Shown piece by piece: positions 1 through 7,794 of a stretch of DNA of 64,000 nucleotides. The DNA comes from Blepharisma japonicum (lineage: Eukaryota > Ciliophora > Heterotrichea > Heterotrichida > Blepharismidae): positions 496,001 through 560,000 of the forward strand of contig CATKHK010000009.1 in NCBI GenBank assembly GCA_949751835.1, given 5' to 3'. Under the pieces are notes generated by a model. It was given only the letters and a program-made list of their open reading frames with translations. It searched no databases and was not told the origin of the DNA. The position numbers and the translations under genes were made by a program. Position 1 is the first letter of the stretch; every line of letters begins with the position of its first letter.

Positions 1-71
1 TGTAAAATATTGCAGTACAGGTAAGTCCTCAATTTGTGAAGTATACAAAAAACAAGTATGTGCTTGAATAA

Positions 72-305
72 ACCCCTCATATAAAATCACCTATTAATAA
101 TAAGGTAAATACAATCCGAATTATTTTCAATGAGTTTTTATCTGAAGAAGTGTTCGGATTATTTTCATTTGATCTCTCATCCATTGATATAAAAGCAATC
201 AGCATCACCTTAATTGAAAATGGTAATTATAGGGGAAACTCATTACTGTTTAATTACAATAAAAATGAAAAAATTAATTCAGATAAATTAATTAAAATTT
301 ATTAA
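72..305 (+). CDS. possible 3' end of a gene that begins left of the window
   Basis: An open frame of about 77 codons runs from just after a TAA at 69-71 to a TAA at 303-305. Its composition looks protein-like, with an alternating hydrophobic stretch around FGLFSFDLSS and IDIKAISITLIE, unlike the low-complexity A/T text that follows. No ATG opens it, and I could not find a clean 15- or 16-nt intron joining it to the other open frame at 2-94. It may be a last exon or chance. No family is recognised. Confidence 0.27.
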   Translation, partial: TPHIKSPINNKVNTIRIIFNEFLSEEVFGLFSFDLSSIDIKAISITLIENGNYRGNSLLFNYNKNEKINSDKLIKIY

Positions 306-352
306 ATTTCAGTAAAACCTTTATTTAAATTAAATATCTGAAATCCTAATAA

Positions 353-1517
353 TTAATTAGTTTTTTTATTTTTTAAACTTTGTTCTCTTACTTCTAAATC
401 CATATATGTCCCATCTTTGTAAGTCCTATATTTGTAAACTAGTCTCAAATAGCAATAAAATGCCAATGATCCAACAAACCATAGCATCCATGGCAAAATG
501 ACATACCAATGTACAGATTCTTCAAGCCTATTTCCAGCATTATGCCTAAATTTCCAGCTTAAAATAACTTCACAACAAAGCATCATTCACGCAGTCCATC
601 TATATTGAGCAAAAATCTGTTTTTCTGCTCTTAAATGCTCTCCCCAAGTTCTTACATCATCATATGCTTCTCTAAATCCTAACCCTCCTATTGCCAGCCA
701 TATAACCAGCCTTATAATATTTAGCTTATTCGATGGTGGAAGCCACAAAGAATTCGGCACTGTAAATCCAGTGACAAAATTTAAAGATACAAATAAAATA
801 ACTAAAAAGACCCCTTGAAACTGTCTATGTTGTGTCCATGCTTTTCATTCTCTAATAGATTTAGTGTTTTTTCTGCCAAATCAGTCATATTCCATTGAAT
901 TACAATATCTGATTAGGCTCATCCCAATCCATATGCCAAGAGTATTGGCTACCAAAACGTCTAATATTAAAGAATCCCACCAGCATTCTGCGAAATTTGG
1001 TCTAATGTTTTTTAATGATAATTCTATAAGCTCATCTAAAACACTCCATATATGAAGAATATAGTAATCTCTTAAAAGTAATGCAGCAGCAAGCCAGTTG
1101 AAGAAGTGGGCCAAAACATAAAAATCTGAAAGCTTGTATATGTTTTCAAAGGTAAACTCACAGCTTCTATCGTAATTTTCTGTGCGCATTTCAAGCTCTT
1201 TATTGAGAGAAGGATCGATATAGCCGAATAATGCTCTTGCATCCTTTTCAGTTTGAAAAAGGAGAAACACTAACAGTCCTATATAAAGAAGCCCAAGTCT
1301 TGCACCAACTCTGCAATAAACATCTCGGACTCTTTTAAAAGGGCTATTATAAGGTTTAAGTGAGCTTTGGGCGAGGAAAACCAAACAGACCCCAATAAGC
1401 CCTGCTTTAATATTCCATTCCTAATTCAGCACTTACTGTTGATTCTGAGCTATAATAGAGACCACAAAGCACATAACTAATAGTCAAAAAGAAAAGCAAT
1501 TGACTACCGTATTCCAT
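353..1517 (-). CDS. PTDSS1: phosphatidylserine synthase, base-exchange type (PSS1/PSS2 family)
   Basis: This enzyme exchanges serine for the head group of phosphatidylcholine or phosphatidylethanolamine, in the ER membrane. The frame reads through TGA (Trp) at 881-883, 845-847 and 587-589 and gives about 382 residues after removal of a 16-nt intron at 1421-1436. Family hallmarks are LLVFLLFQT followed by DARALFGYIDP, the segment YVLAHFFNWL, and the signature ECWWDSLILDVL then NTLGIWIGM. Several membrane helices are visible, starting with a hydrophobic segment at residues 6-25. The ATG at 1515-1517 lies directly against a TATAA motif. The gene diverges from the HMG-box gene across only 48 bp. 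Length is slightly below animal PSS1, and I cannot separate PSS1 from PSS2 specificity. Confidence 0.88.
1421..1436 (-). other. 16-nt spliceosomal intron in the PSS gene
   Basis: On the minus strand the intron reads GTAAGTGCTGAATTAG. Its last three bases are an in-frame TAG, so splicing is needed to join the first 27 codons to the rest. It lies between codons (phase 0). An A sits five bases before the final G, as in the five 15-nt introns of this window. Confidence 0.8.
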
Positions 1518-1565
1518 TTATAAATAAAAATTCATCAAAATTTTCTTTCTAGTAATTTATTATAA
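1518..1565. promoter_or_regulatory. 48-bp divergent promoter with TATAA at both ends
   Basis: Only 48 bp separate the start codons of the phosphatidylserine synthase (minus) and the HMG-box gene (plus). A TTATAA motif abuts the minus-strand ATG and TATAA abuts the plus-strand ATG. Any promoter elements and 5' leaders for both genes must fit here, so leaders must be only a few bases long. The motif role is inference from its recurrence next to other start codons in the window. Confidence 0.5.
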
Positions 1566-2228
1566 ATGGACAGCGTCTCCAAAAGAATTGTAACATATAA
1601 ATAGATAGTGGAGCTTGTGAGGAAAACTTCAAAATTCTTCAGTGATCTTGCTGACCAGCTTTCTCAAATAAGAGTAAAAAGACAAAGGTCCAAGAAAAAG
1701 CATAATAAATCAGGGTTCTATTTATTCTTAGGAGAACAAATAAAGCAGCTAAAAGGAGACAATGAAGAAGAATCACTTGAAAATATCGCGGAGTTGAAAA
1801 AAGTCATAACAAATAGCTGAAATGAATTAAGCAATTCAGAAAAGAAGAAATGAAGAAAAAAAGCCCAAGAAGAAAAAGAGCAGGCGATATCGCTTGAGGA
1901 CACTGGGAATAATGGAAAAGAGCTTATAGATTTGAAAAGCTTATCATCGATAGAAAGCGAAAGCGAAAGCAGCAGTGATAGTGATAGTGATAGCGACAGT
2001 GAAGTCAGCGAAGATGAAAAGAAAAAGAAAAAGAAAAAAGATAAGAAAAAAAACAAGAAAAAAGACGGGAAAAAAGACGGGAAAAAAGACAAGAAAAAAG
2101 ACAAGAAAAAAGATAAGAAAAAAGATAAAGGCAAAAAGAAGAAGAAAAAAGATAAAAAAGGAAAAAAGAAGTCAAAATCAGACAGCGAAGATGAAGGAAA
2201 GCCAAAGAAAAAGCATAAGAAATCTTAA
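1566..2228 (+). CDS. HMG-box-like protein with acidic-serine and lysine-repeat tail
   Basis: A probable chromatin protein of about 215 residues. Exon 1 is eight codons (ATG at 1566), followed by a 15-nt intron at 1590-1604. Residues about 30-90 resemble an HMG box: basic KRQRSKKK, then SGFYLFLGEQIKQL, a middle helix, and ITNSWNELSNSEKKKW with a helix after it. The Trp codons at 1818-1820 and 1851-1853 are TGA. Behind the box come a Ser/Asp/Glu-rich block of SDSD type and a long run of DKKK-type repeats ending KHKKS. HMG boxes bend DNA and such tails commonly modulate DNA or histone binding. The box is divergent, so the family call is moderate. Confidence 0.62.
1590..1604 (+). other. 15-nt intron in the HMG-box gene
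   Basis: The intron reads GTAACATATAAATAG and follows codon 8 in phase 0. Retained, it would end the protein after 12 residues at its own TAG. The conserved A is at position 10. Confidence 0.78.
2026..2190 (+). repeat. imperfect tandem repeats encoding DKKK
   Basis: A purine-rich tract of about 160 bp made mainly of the 12-mer GACAAGAAAAAA or GATAAGAAAAAA and its GGG variants, encoding repeated Asp-Lys-Lys-Lys units in the HMG-box protein tail. The repeat keeps the frame, so copy-number changes would lengthen or shorten the basic tail without disrupting it. Confidence 0.8.
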
Positions 2229-2379
2229 TCTACTCGTTATTTGACTTAAATATGCAAAATTTTCTTATGGACTGTTTAAGAATCTATTATCAATACATCT
2301 TTGCAAAATTCCTTCATTTTAATTTTTTCCAAAATATTATAAGATTAAAATGTTTACAGCTTATTATTTATTATTCAAA

Positions 2380-2799
2380 TTATTGTATTATACAAAACTT
2401 GCACGTATCGGGCGACTCAAAACCATTATTATATGTTGAACATTTTCCAGACTTCGTTGACAAAGCAGACTTCTTTAGCTTCTCATTTAATAACTCATCA
2501 CATTTCTTATTTTCTTCAACAATAACAGCTACTATCTGCCTTCCCAAATCTCTATCTGTATCGTGCATAACGTGAGAAGATACATCAAAATTTATTTCCT
2601 CGCTAAAAATATCATTTTTCATCGTTCCAAACCTCTCAGATTTTCTTCGATTATCTATCTTCCGTTTCCCACCTTCATTTTCCTCTAAGTTTTCTTCCAA
2701 ATCTTCATTATTTGCCTTCATTGATCTACAAACCCATCTTAAATTCTTTCTTTCACAATTTAGCATATATTTTTCTTCAAGAACTGCATTAAAATCCAT
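2380..2799 (-). CDS. small unknown protein with C-terminal CaaX-like motif
   Basis: A 139-residue protein with ATG at 2797-2799 and a TAA stop. It is charged throughout, with an acidic Glu/Asn stretch around residues 32-45 and a basic KRKIDNRRKSER segment after it. It ends KFCIIQ, so its last four residues CIIQ fit a CaaX prenylation box. That would put it on a membrane after farnesylation, which is inference. No catalytic or binding domain is recognised. It lies alone between the HMG-box and Rieske genes. Codon use is normal for the window, but short AT-rich frames can be chance, so confidence is moderate. Confidence 0.52.
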   Translation of the reverse strand: MDFNAVLEEKYMLNCERKNLRWVCRSMKANNEDLEENLEENEGGKRKIDNRRKSERFGTMKNDIFSEEINFDVSSHVMHDTDRDLGRQIVAVIVEENKKCDELLNEKLKKSALSTKSGKCSTYNNGFESPDTCKFCIIQ

Positions 2800-2861
2800 T
2801 CGTAAAATTATGATGCTTTTACTAAGTTAAACCATTGTGAAAACATGATGGCCATTAATAA

Positions 2862-3626
2862 ATGTTAAGTAGAGCTACTAAACTCTGTCAACTAGTTAGA
2901 GTTCCCAGAGCAGCATTTGCCGATGAATGGTTCAGAGGAAATAGGTTCAGTGAAGACGGCGCCCCTTTTTTTGAAACCCCAACAAGGCCTGGAAATTTCA
3001 GAGATGTAATGGACTTCAAATTAAAGCTTGATAATTGGTTTGACGAGGCCCGTGAATTCAACGAAGAAGAATGGGAAGTTAAAAAGGCTCAGCTTTATAT
3101 TGCAAATTGTATGGGAAATATCATGTGGGTCACCGGCTTCCAATATGCAGCAAGCGCGTGGGCACAAATCATTACAGGTTGGGTAAGATACTTCCCAGAC
3201 AAGTATATGGAATTCGACATAGGAGAATTGCCTCCTGGTGAAGTCATGCAAATTTCTTGGCATGGTGTACCATTATTTATTAGAAGACTTACCAAAGAAG
3301 AAATGGATGACGAAGGGAGAACTCCTCCACATACACTTATGGATACCGCACATCAAGTCAGAATTACTGACGCTCCAAACTCAAAAGTAATGGTTCTCAA
3401 CGCTAGATGCACACATTTAGGCTGTATCCCTATTCCATATATTGGGAAATATAAAGGGTGGACTTGTATGTGCCACGGCAGTATTTTTGATAAGTGGGGA
3501 AGAGTCAGACAAGGGCCTGCACTAGAAAACTTAAGATATCAAAACCATTCCTTATATGGGAACATCCTTTGTGTAGATCAGCTACGCTATAACTATGAAC
3601 CCAGAAGGATATGGATCGTTCAATAA
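2862..3626 (+). CDS. UQCRFS1: Rieske iron-sulfur subunit of the cytochrome bc1 complex
   Basis: This subunit of mitochondrial complex III carries the 2Fe-2S cluster that accepts electrons from ubiquinol and passes them to cytochrome c1. The cluster ligands are plain: CTHLGC (box 1) and CMCHGSIFD (box 2) near residues 185-210, followed by GPALENL, the family's GPAP equivalent. The N-terminus LSRATKLCQLVRVPRAAF is basic and Ser/Thr-rich as in mitochondrial targeting peptides, and a moderately hydrophobic segment around residues 85-108 can be the membrane anchor. At 254 residues the length is typical. All of its roughly ten Trp codons are TGG, none TGA. The ATG is preceded by TTAATAA. Confidence 0.95.
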   Translation: MLSRATKLCQLVRVPRAAFADEWFRGNRFSEDGAPFFETPTRPGNFRDVMDFKLKLDNWFDEAREFNEEEWEVKKAQLYIANCMGNIMWVTGFQYAASAWAQIITGWVRYFPDKYMEFDIGELPPGEVMQISWHGVPLFIRRLTKEEMDDEGRTPPHTLMDTAHQVRITDAPNSKVMVLNARCTHLGCIPIPYIGKYKGWTCMCHGSIFDKWGRVRQGPALENLRYQNHSLYGNILCVDQLRYNYEPRRIWIVQ

Positions 3627-3685
3627 ATAATGGGTTTCTAGATAGAAATGATAACTTTTAGCTCTTAATGATAATTTGAATAATA

Positions 3686-4336
3686 ATGGCAGGAGTTCTT
3701 GGCTCAGCTACACCAACAGCAAAGTTTAAGCTTGTGTTTTTAGGGGACATTTATACTGGAAAGACTTCAATCATCAACCGCTTTATGAATGATACATTTG
3801 ACGCAAATTATCAAGCTACAATTGGCATTGATTTCTTATCAAAAACAATATATCATGAAAACCAGGCTATCAGACTGCAGTTATGGGATACTGCAGGACA
3901 AGAGAGATTTCGAAGCTTAATTCCAAATTATATAAGAGATTCGTCAGTCGCTATCATCGTTTTTGATGTCACCAATAAACAAACATTTTTAAGTATTGAC
4001 AGATGGGTTCAAGATGTCAGAAACGAAAGAGGAAAAGAAGCATTAATAGTAATCGCAGGGAATAAAATGGATAAGGTCGAAGAAAGAATTGTCAGCTATG
4101 AAGAAGCTTCAGAAAAAGCAAAAGCTCATGAAGGACTATATGTGGAAACGAGCGCCAAAACGGGAGATAATATAAGCCAACTTTTTAAGCAGATTGCGAC
4201 GGCATTGACGATTGGGAAACCGACAGTCACAGCTCAGCCGAATACACCAGAACAAAGGATTATACTGACAAACCCACCGCAAAATCAAAATAATGAAGTA
4301 GCAAAGGCTCAAGATAAGAAAAATTGTGCATGCTAA
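3686..4336 (+). CDS. RAB6: Rab6-family small GTPase
   Basis: Rab6 proteins direct retrograde traffic through the Golgi. The 216-residue protein has the switch GTPase motifs in order: P-loop GDIYTGKTS near residue 20, effector region [30 protein letters not shown] and ETSAKTG. The segment TIGIDFLSKT and LIPNYIRDS are characteristic of Rab6. The C-terminal CAC provides two cysteines for geranylgeranylation. Compared with the usual Rab6 P-loop (GEQSVGKTS) the variable positions differ, but the GxxxxGK[TS] core is intact, so nucleotide binding should be normal. It starts 60 bp after the Rieske stop, on the same strand. Confidence 0.93.
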   Translation: MAGVLGSATPTAKFKLVFLGDIYTGKTSIINRFMNDTFDANYQATIGIDFLSKTIYHENQAIRLQLWDTAGQERFRSLIPNYIRDSSVAIIVFDVTNKQTFLSIDRWVQDVRNERGKEALIVIAGNKMDKVEERIVSYEEASEKAKAHEGLYVETSAKTGDNISQLFKQIATALTIGKPTVTAQPNTPEQRIILTNPPQNQNNEVAKAQDKKNCAC

Positions 4337-4408
4337 ACATAAAGTTATTTGAAAATAATTTTAATTAAGGAATTTTTTAAATATTCATTAAGTTATTTAA
4401 AATAAATA

Positions 4409-4630
4409 ATGATCGAGCTATGAATTATTATTCTCATTTTATTAGGTATAATCTCAGCAATATCCTTCTCTATCTGAGTTTACTTGAAAATTTTCAAACC
4501 AAAGCCTCTCCCTGAGCTTACTGCGCAGCTTTTATATGGATCTGAAATGGGAGATATTGAGCTAACTTCTTTTTCTGTTAATTCTCATGCAGAACCAAGG
4601 TATTCAACTTTACATTTTTCAAGAAAATAA
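4409..4630 (+). CDS. 73-residue single-pass membrane protein
   Basis: The frame starts with ATG at 4409 and reads through two TGA codons as Trp to TAA at 4628-4630. The N-terminal part is a clear hydrophobic helix, LWIIILILLGIISAISFSIW, followed by YLKIFKPKP and a polar tail of about 40 residues rich in Glu, Ser and Thr. The positive charge after the helix suggests that the tail faces the cytosol, which is inference. Under the standard code the frame would break after four codons, so automatic annotation would miss it. No family is recognised. It lies 72 bp after Rab6 and is convergent with the next gene, 12 bp away. Confidence 0.6.
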
Positions 4631-4642
4631 TTAAAAAGCAGA

Positions 4643-5158
4643 TTACGGTGATAAATTTGAATCAATATCATTATGTAAAAACGCCCTTAAACTTTTAATT
4701 GTCATTTTGCCGTCCTCAGAATTTTCTTCTGCTCTATGAATAATCCTTCTTGCTTCTTCTTCTCCTGATAAATTTTCTCCCAAAATTTCTGCAAGTTGCA
4801 TTAAGTCTTGAGTTTCTATAAACCCAGTCCCTCTCATGTCCATTAATCGAAAACTTTGCGCTAAAGCTTTTTCAAAGACGTCTGGCTTAGATATTGCATC
4901 TTCTAATGTTGATATAAATGTATCGAAATCGCATTCTGATGAGCCATTTAAAAAAGTTTTTGTTTCTGCTGCTTGAGGCTCTACAGAGTATTCTGATGGA
5001 GAAATTTCTTGCTTGTTTGCTTTAGCTGACTCTATGGTTTTAATTAAGTTATTGATACTCTCAATAGTGATTTTGCCTTCAGAGTTCGGGGAAAATTTTT
5101 TAAATGAGTTTTCGAGCTCTGCTTTTTGATAGTCTGTGAAATGAAATCCAGGTTCCAT
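4643..5158 (-). CDS. degenerate EF-hand (calmodulin/centrin-like) protein
   Basis: A 171-residue protein whose start I set at MEPGFHFTDYQ (5156-5158), because the codon further upstream is TTG. It has the helix-loop-helix layout of calmodulin relatives: residues 10-35 (SPNSEGKITIESI), a central region with CDFDTFISTLED, then QSFRLMDMRGTGFIETQDL and a last hand around NSEDGKMTIKSL. None of the loops holds the full set of acidic calcium ligands, so calcium binding is doubtful. Such proteins often act as structural members of cytoskeletal or ciliary complexes. Specific orthology is not recognised. Confidence 0.72.
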   Translation of the reverse strand: MEPGFHFTDYQKAELENSFKKFSPNSEGKITIESINNLIKTIESAKANKQEISPSEYSVEPQAAETKTFLNGSSECDFDTFISTLEDAISKPDVFEKALAQSFRLMDMRGTGFIETQDLMQLAEILGENLSGEEEARRIIHRAEENSEDGKMTIKSLRAFLHNDIDSNLSP

Positions 5159-5280
5159 TTTATTCAAATGCAATTAAGGTATTCTTAAAATAAAAAGTTT
5201 TAAAACATTTAAGCAAAATCTTGAAATTAGAGTTTTATATTATATAAATTACACAAAATTTATAATAAATATAAATTTAT

Positions 5281-6198
5281 TTACCACAATGACGTATCTT
5301 TAAGGTAGACATTTTGAAACCAGCTAATTGTATAAGGCCTCGAGACGATGCTTAAAGGAACCCAAAGATATTTGTTATTCTTGTTATAAGCTCCAATTAC
5401 ATACACTCCAAGCCAAACCTTGTTATTTGGATCTTTCCATACACCCCATACAGTTACAGCATCATAAAACATAGTGGTGTTAGTTGGATTATAAATTCCA
5501 TTACTATAAATGGTAGTTCCTCCACAGCACATATCGTAATCCATTGGGATACTTACTAAGCCAAGCCCATATGAATTTAATGCATTTGATATTCCTGCAT
5601 ATGGATTTGCTGCAGTTGTAAAATTGCCAGCCATATAAATTGTCCAGACATAAGGATTGTAGCTAGTTGTATTAACAGAGTTCAAATAAGTTGTATTGCA
5701 AGCTTTAGTCATATCCATACTATCTGCCCAATTAGTGTTATCAAAAAAGTAATTGGAAGTACTTACCAAATCCAAGGCTTCATGGAAATTATATCTCATT
5801 GAGCCGGATTTTGAAGTGGGATCACAGTTTATTCCATTTCCACTTGAAAGAACAGCTTTTTCAATTGAGTAAAAGCTTATCCATCTATTGTAGTTTATAT
5901 TGCTGACTCCTTTTGATCTTGCTTCCATAAGCCACCATAAGAAAGTTGCTGCCATAGAATTCGCATAAGCCCAGCTTGAGGAAGGCCAAAGAGAAGCTGT
6001 AGACTGATAGAGAGGCATTTCATCCCAGCGTATTTGGCCTGCAGCTCTAGTGGTGTCTAAGAAAACTGCGTAGCAATTTGTCTTGCCTGTACAAACCCCA
6101 GTGTAAGAGCTGCCTTGTAGACCTCTGATGGGAGGGAGAAAGCCATCATCTGCTTTAATTAGAGAGACGAAGAAGAGAGAGAGGATTAATTTCATCAT
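5281..6198 (-). CDS. secreted papain-like protein, probably a pseudoprotease
   Basis: The 305-residue product begins MMKLILSLFFVSLIKA, a clear signal peptide. What follows resembles the C1 (papain) fold: IRWDEMPLYQS, then PSSSWAYANSMAATFLWW in the place of the active-site helix, SGSMRYNFHEALDLV, and the pair LVSIPMDYDM and YSNGIYNPT then FYDAVTVWGV before a closing aromatic strand. The papain active-site Cys corresponds to Ser (SSSWAYA against GSCWAF), the His to Asp (YDAV against NHAV), and the NSWG motif is absent. Several N-glycosylation sequons (NTT, NFT) are present. All its many Trp codons are TGG. An unrelated secreted aromatic-rich protein remains possible. Confidence 0.5.
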   Translation of the reverse strand: MMKLILSLFFVSLIKADDGFLPPIRGLQGSSYTGVCTGKTNCYAVFLDTTRAAGQIRWDEMPLYQSTASLWPSSSWAYANSMAATFLWWLMEARSKGVSNINYNRWISFYSIEKAVLSSGNGINCDPTSKSGSMRYNFHEALDLVSTSNYFFDNTNWADSMDMTKACNTTYLNSVNTTSYNPYVWTIYMAGNFTTAANPYAGISNALNSYGLGLVSIPMDYDMCCGGTTIYSNGIYNPTNTTMFYDAVTVWGVWKDPNNKVWLGVYVIGAYNKNNKYLWVPLSIVSRPYTISWFQNVYLKDTSLW

Positions 6199-6783
6199 TC
6201 GAAGATTTATTTCCTCATCCGAAGATCGGCCTTAAATAGAAAAGATACATATCTGGAGGGATTTTGGATCGGCCGTATCCTGAAGTCTGAGAGTAGGAAA
6301 AGTTGATTAAATTAGTAGCTTTAAGGCAGAGAAAAGGAGAGAGCAGTGATAATAAATGATAGAAAAGTTTATAAGAGTGATTAGATAGATGGCAGGGGTT
6401 GAAAATGAGATAAATTAGGAAATATTTTGGAAAATTAAAATAATAAAAGAATAAAGAAAAATATATAGGAATATTGTCTTTGGATTGCTTTTAAGGCTTA
6501 TAGAAATAATAAGAAGTCCCAAAGCGACGAATATTAAGGTTTTATATGATAAAAAGAATGTTAAAATTATGTGAAAAGAAATGGATTTTTTGAAAACTTG
6601 GAAAATATTCAAGACACCCTAAATAAATAATATTGACGTTTTGTTTTAGTACAGTAACATTTCTGAAGAGCAAATAATGTATAATGTTTAATTTTTCTAA
6701 TATTATATGTAATTCTCATTAATCATGCACTTCAAAATTTTAAAAAATTACCTCCTTTGAACTTATTTATTTCTAGCAAAGAT
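6199..6783. other. intergenic region, no gene supported
   Basis: About 585 bp upstream of both flanking minus-strand genes' outer ends. It contains two copies of GATCGGCC (6224-6231 and 6267-6274) and a repeated CGAAGAT near the secreted-protein start. A 65-codon hydrophobic minus frame at 6415-6612 has no ATG and looks like chance. Otherwise it is plain AT-rich sequence. Confidence 0.6.
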
Positions 6784-7770
6784 TTAATTTTCAGGCCTGA
6801 TTTTTACTCCTAAGCAGAAATAATAAAAGATATTGGCAAGCAGTCTCCCCGTTCTGAAATCCTCTATAGCAGGATTATACTCTGACATATCCATAAGCGT
6901 CACTTTTCTATTTTTTCCACTCACAAACCCAAATTCAATCGCTTCTTCAGCTGTAAACCCTCCGTCTACACTAGGGCAGCTTACTCCTGGACAATAAGCG
7001 CTATTAATTGCATCCACCTCAAATGAAATAAAAATTCTATGTTTCTCATCAAATTCCCCAATTAGCTCTTCCAGTACTTGTCCTGCCTGTGTTAAAGATC
7101 CTCTTATAGATGATTGGGGTGCTATAACTTTTCTTCTAATACTTGACAGCCAAATAATTCTTCCACCTTTAGAATTAACATAATCCACATGAGATTGTGC
7201 ACATTGGGAACCTTGTGAGCCAAACTCTATGAATTTTCCACCCAATTCTGCAAAAACTGGATCGTCTAATAAGAGGCGAAAAGCACAGCCTGAGTGGATT
7301 CGGCCTTCATCATCAAGATTTCTTACGTCAAGGTGGGAGTCTATGTTGATTATAACAGGAATGAAGCTGTTGGCTTGACAGTAGGTCAGAAAGCCTTTAG
7401 AGTCTGGCCATCCTTGGTCTTTACCACCTCCTATCACAAAAAGATTAGGCTGGCTGGGATCTTGGAGAATGGTTTCTACTTGCTGTTGCAACTCTTGATG
7501 GGCCTCTTCTAAAGTAAGTCCTTGAATATTCCCTGAATCTCCAACCTTAAATTCTTGTAAGCTAATTTCCAGCTCAGGATTTACAACTGGTCCAAGATTA
7601 TATATAAATCTTCTCAGTACATCAGGCCCTCTTTCAGTTCCCACCCTTCCTCCATTTCTAGCCACCCCTTCATCATATGGAAATCCTAAAAAGCAAACAT
7701 TCCCTGTATTTCCTTTTGTAATTATTGTGCCAAGTTTCGGATCATCTCTTTTAAATAAAGGAGTCGACAT
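6784..7770 (-). CDS. arginase/agmatinase/formiminoglutamase-family protein with altered metal ligands
   Basis: Ureohydrolase enzymes use two manganese ions to hydrolyse guanidino or formimino groups. This 328-residue protein has the whole fold: FLGFPYDEGVARNGGRVGTERGP near the start, then FVIGGGKDQGWPD, IINIDSHLDVR, the loop IHSGCAFR, FISFEVDAINSAYCPGVSCP and VDGGFTAEEA. The DxHxD ligands are intact. However, the usual GGGH histidine is Lys and the first Asp of SFDxD is Glu, so the metal site may be changed or lost. It may be a formiminoglutamase-like enzyme with unusual chemistry or a non-catalytic relative. TTATAATAA lies just before the ATG. Confidence 0.8.
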   Translation of the reverse strand: MSTPLFKRDDPKLGTIITKGNTGNVCFLGFPYDEGVARNGGRVGTERGPDVLRRFIYNLGPVVNPELEISLQEFKVGDSGNIQGLTLEEAHQELQQQVETILQDPSQPNLFVIGGGKDQGWPDSKGFLTYCQANSFIPVIINIDSHLDVRNLDDEGRIHSGCAFRLLLDDPVFAELGGKFIEFGSQGSQCAQSHVDYVNSKGGRIIWLSSIRRKVIAPQSSIRGSLTQAGQVLEELIGEFDEKHRIFISFEVDAINSAYCPGVSCPSVDGGFTAEEAIEFGFVSGKNRKVTLMDMSEYNPAIEDFRTGRLLANIFYYFCLGVKIRPEN

Positions 7771-7794
7771 TTATTATAAGATAAATTATTACCA

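Noticed and set aside
1718-2134. Minus-strand frame with runs of Ser, Phe and Leu
   Set aside because: It is the antisense shadow of the Lys-rich repeats of the HMG-box gene and has no other support.
3686-4336. Rab6 P-loop differing from the usual form as a sign of lost function
   Set aside because: The GxxxxGK[TS] residues that bind phosphate are all present and the Gln of DTAGQ is kept.
6224-6274. Two copies of GATCGGCC as possible operator
   Set aside because: Only two short copies, in one place, with no relation to a start codon on a fixed spacing.
6415-6612. 65-codon hydrophobic minus frame
   Set aside because: It starts from TTG, has no ATG, is bounded by TAG and consists of Ile, Leu and Phe expected from AT-rich DNA.
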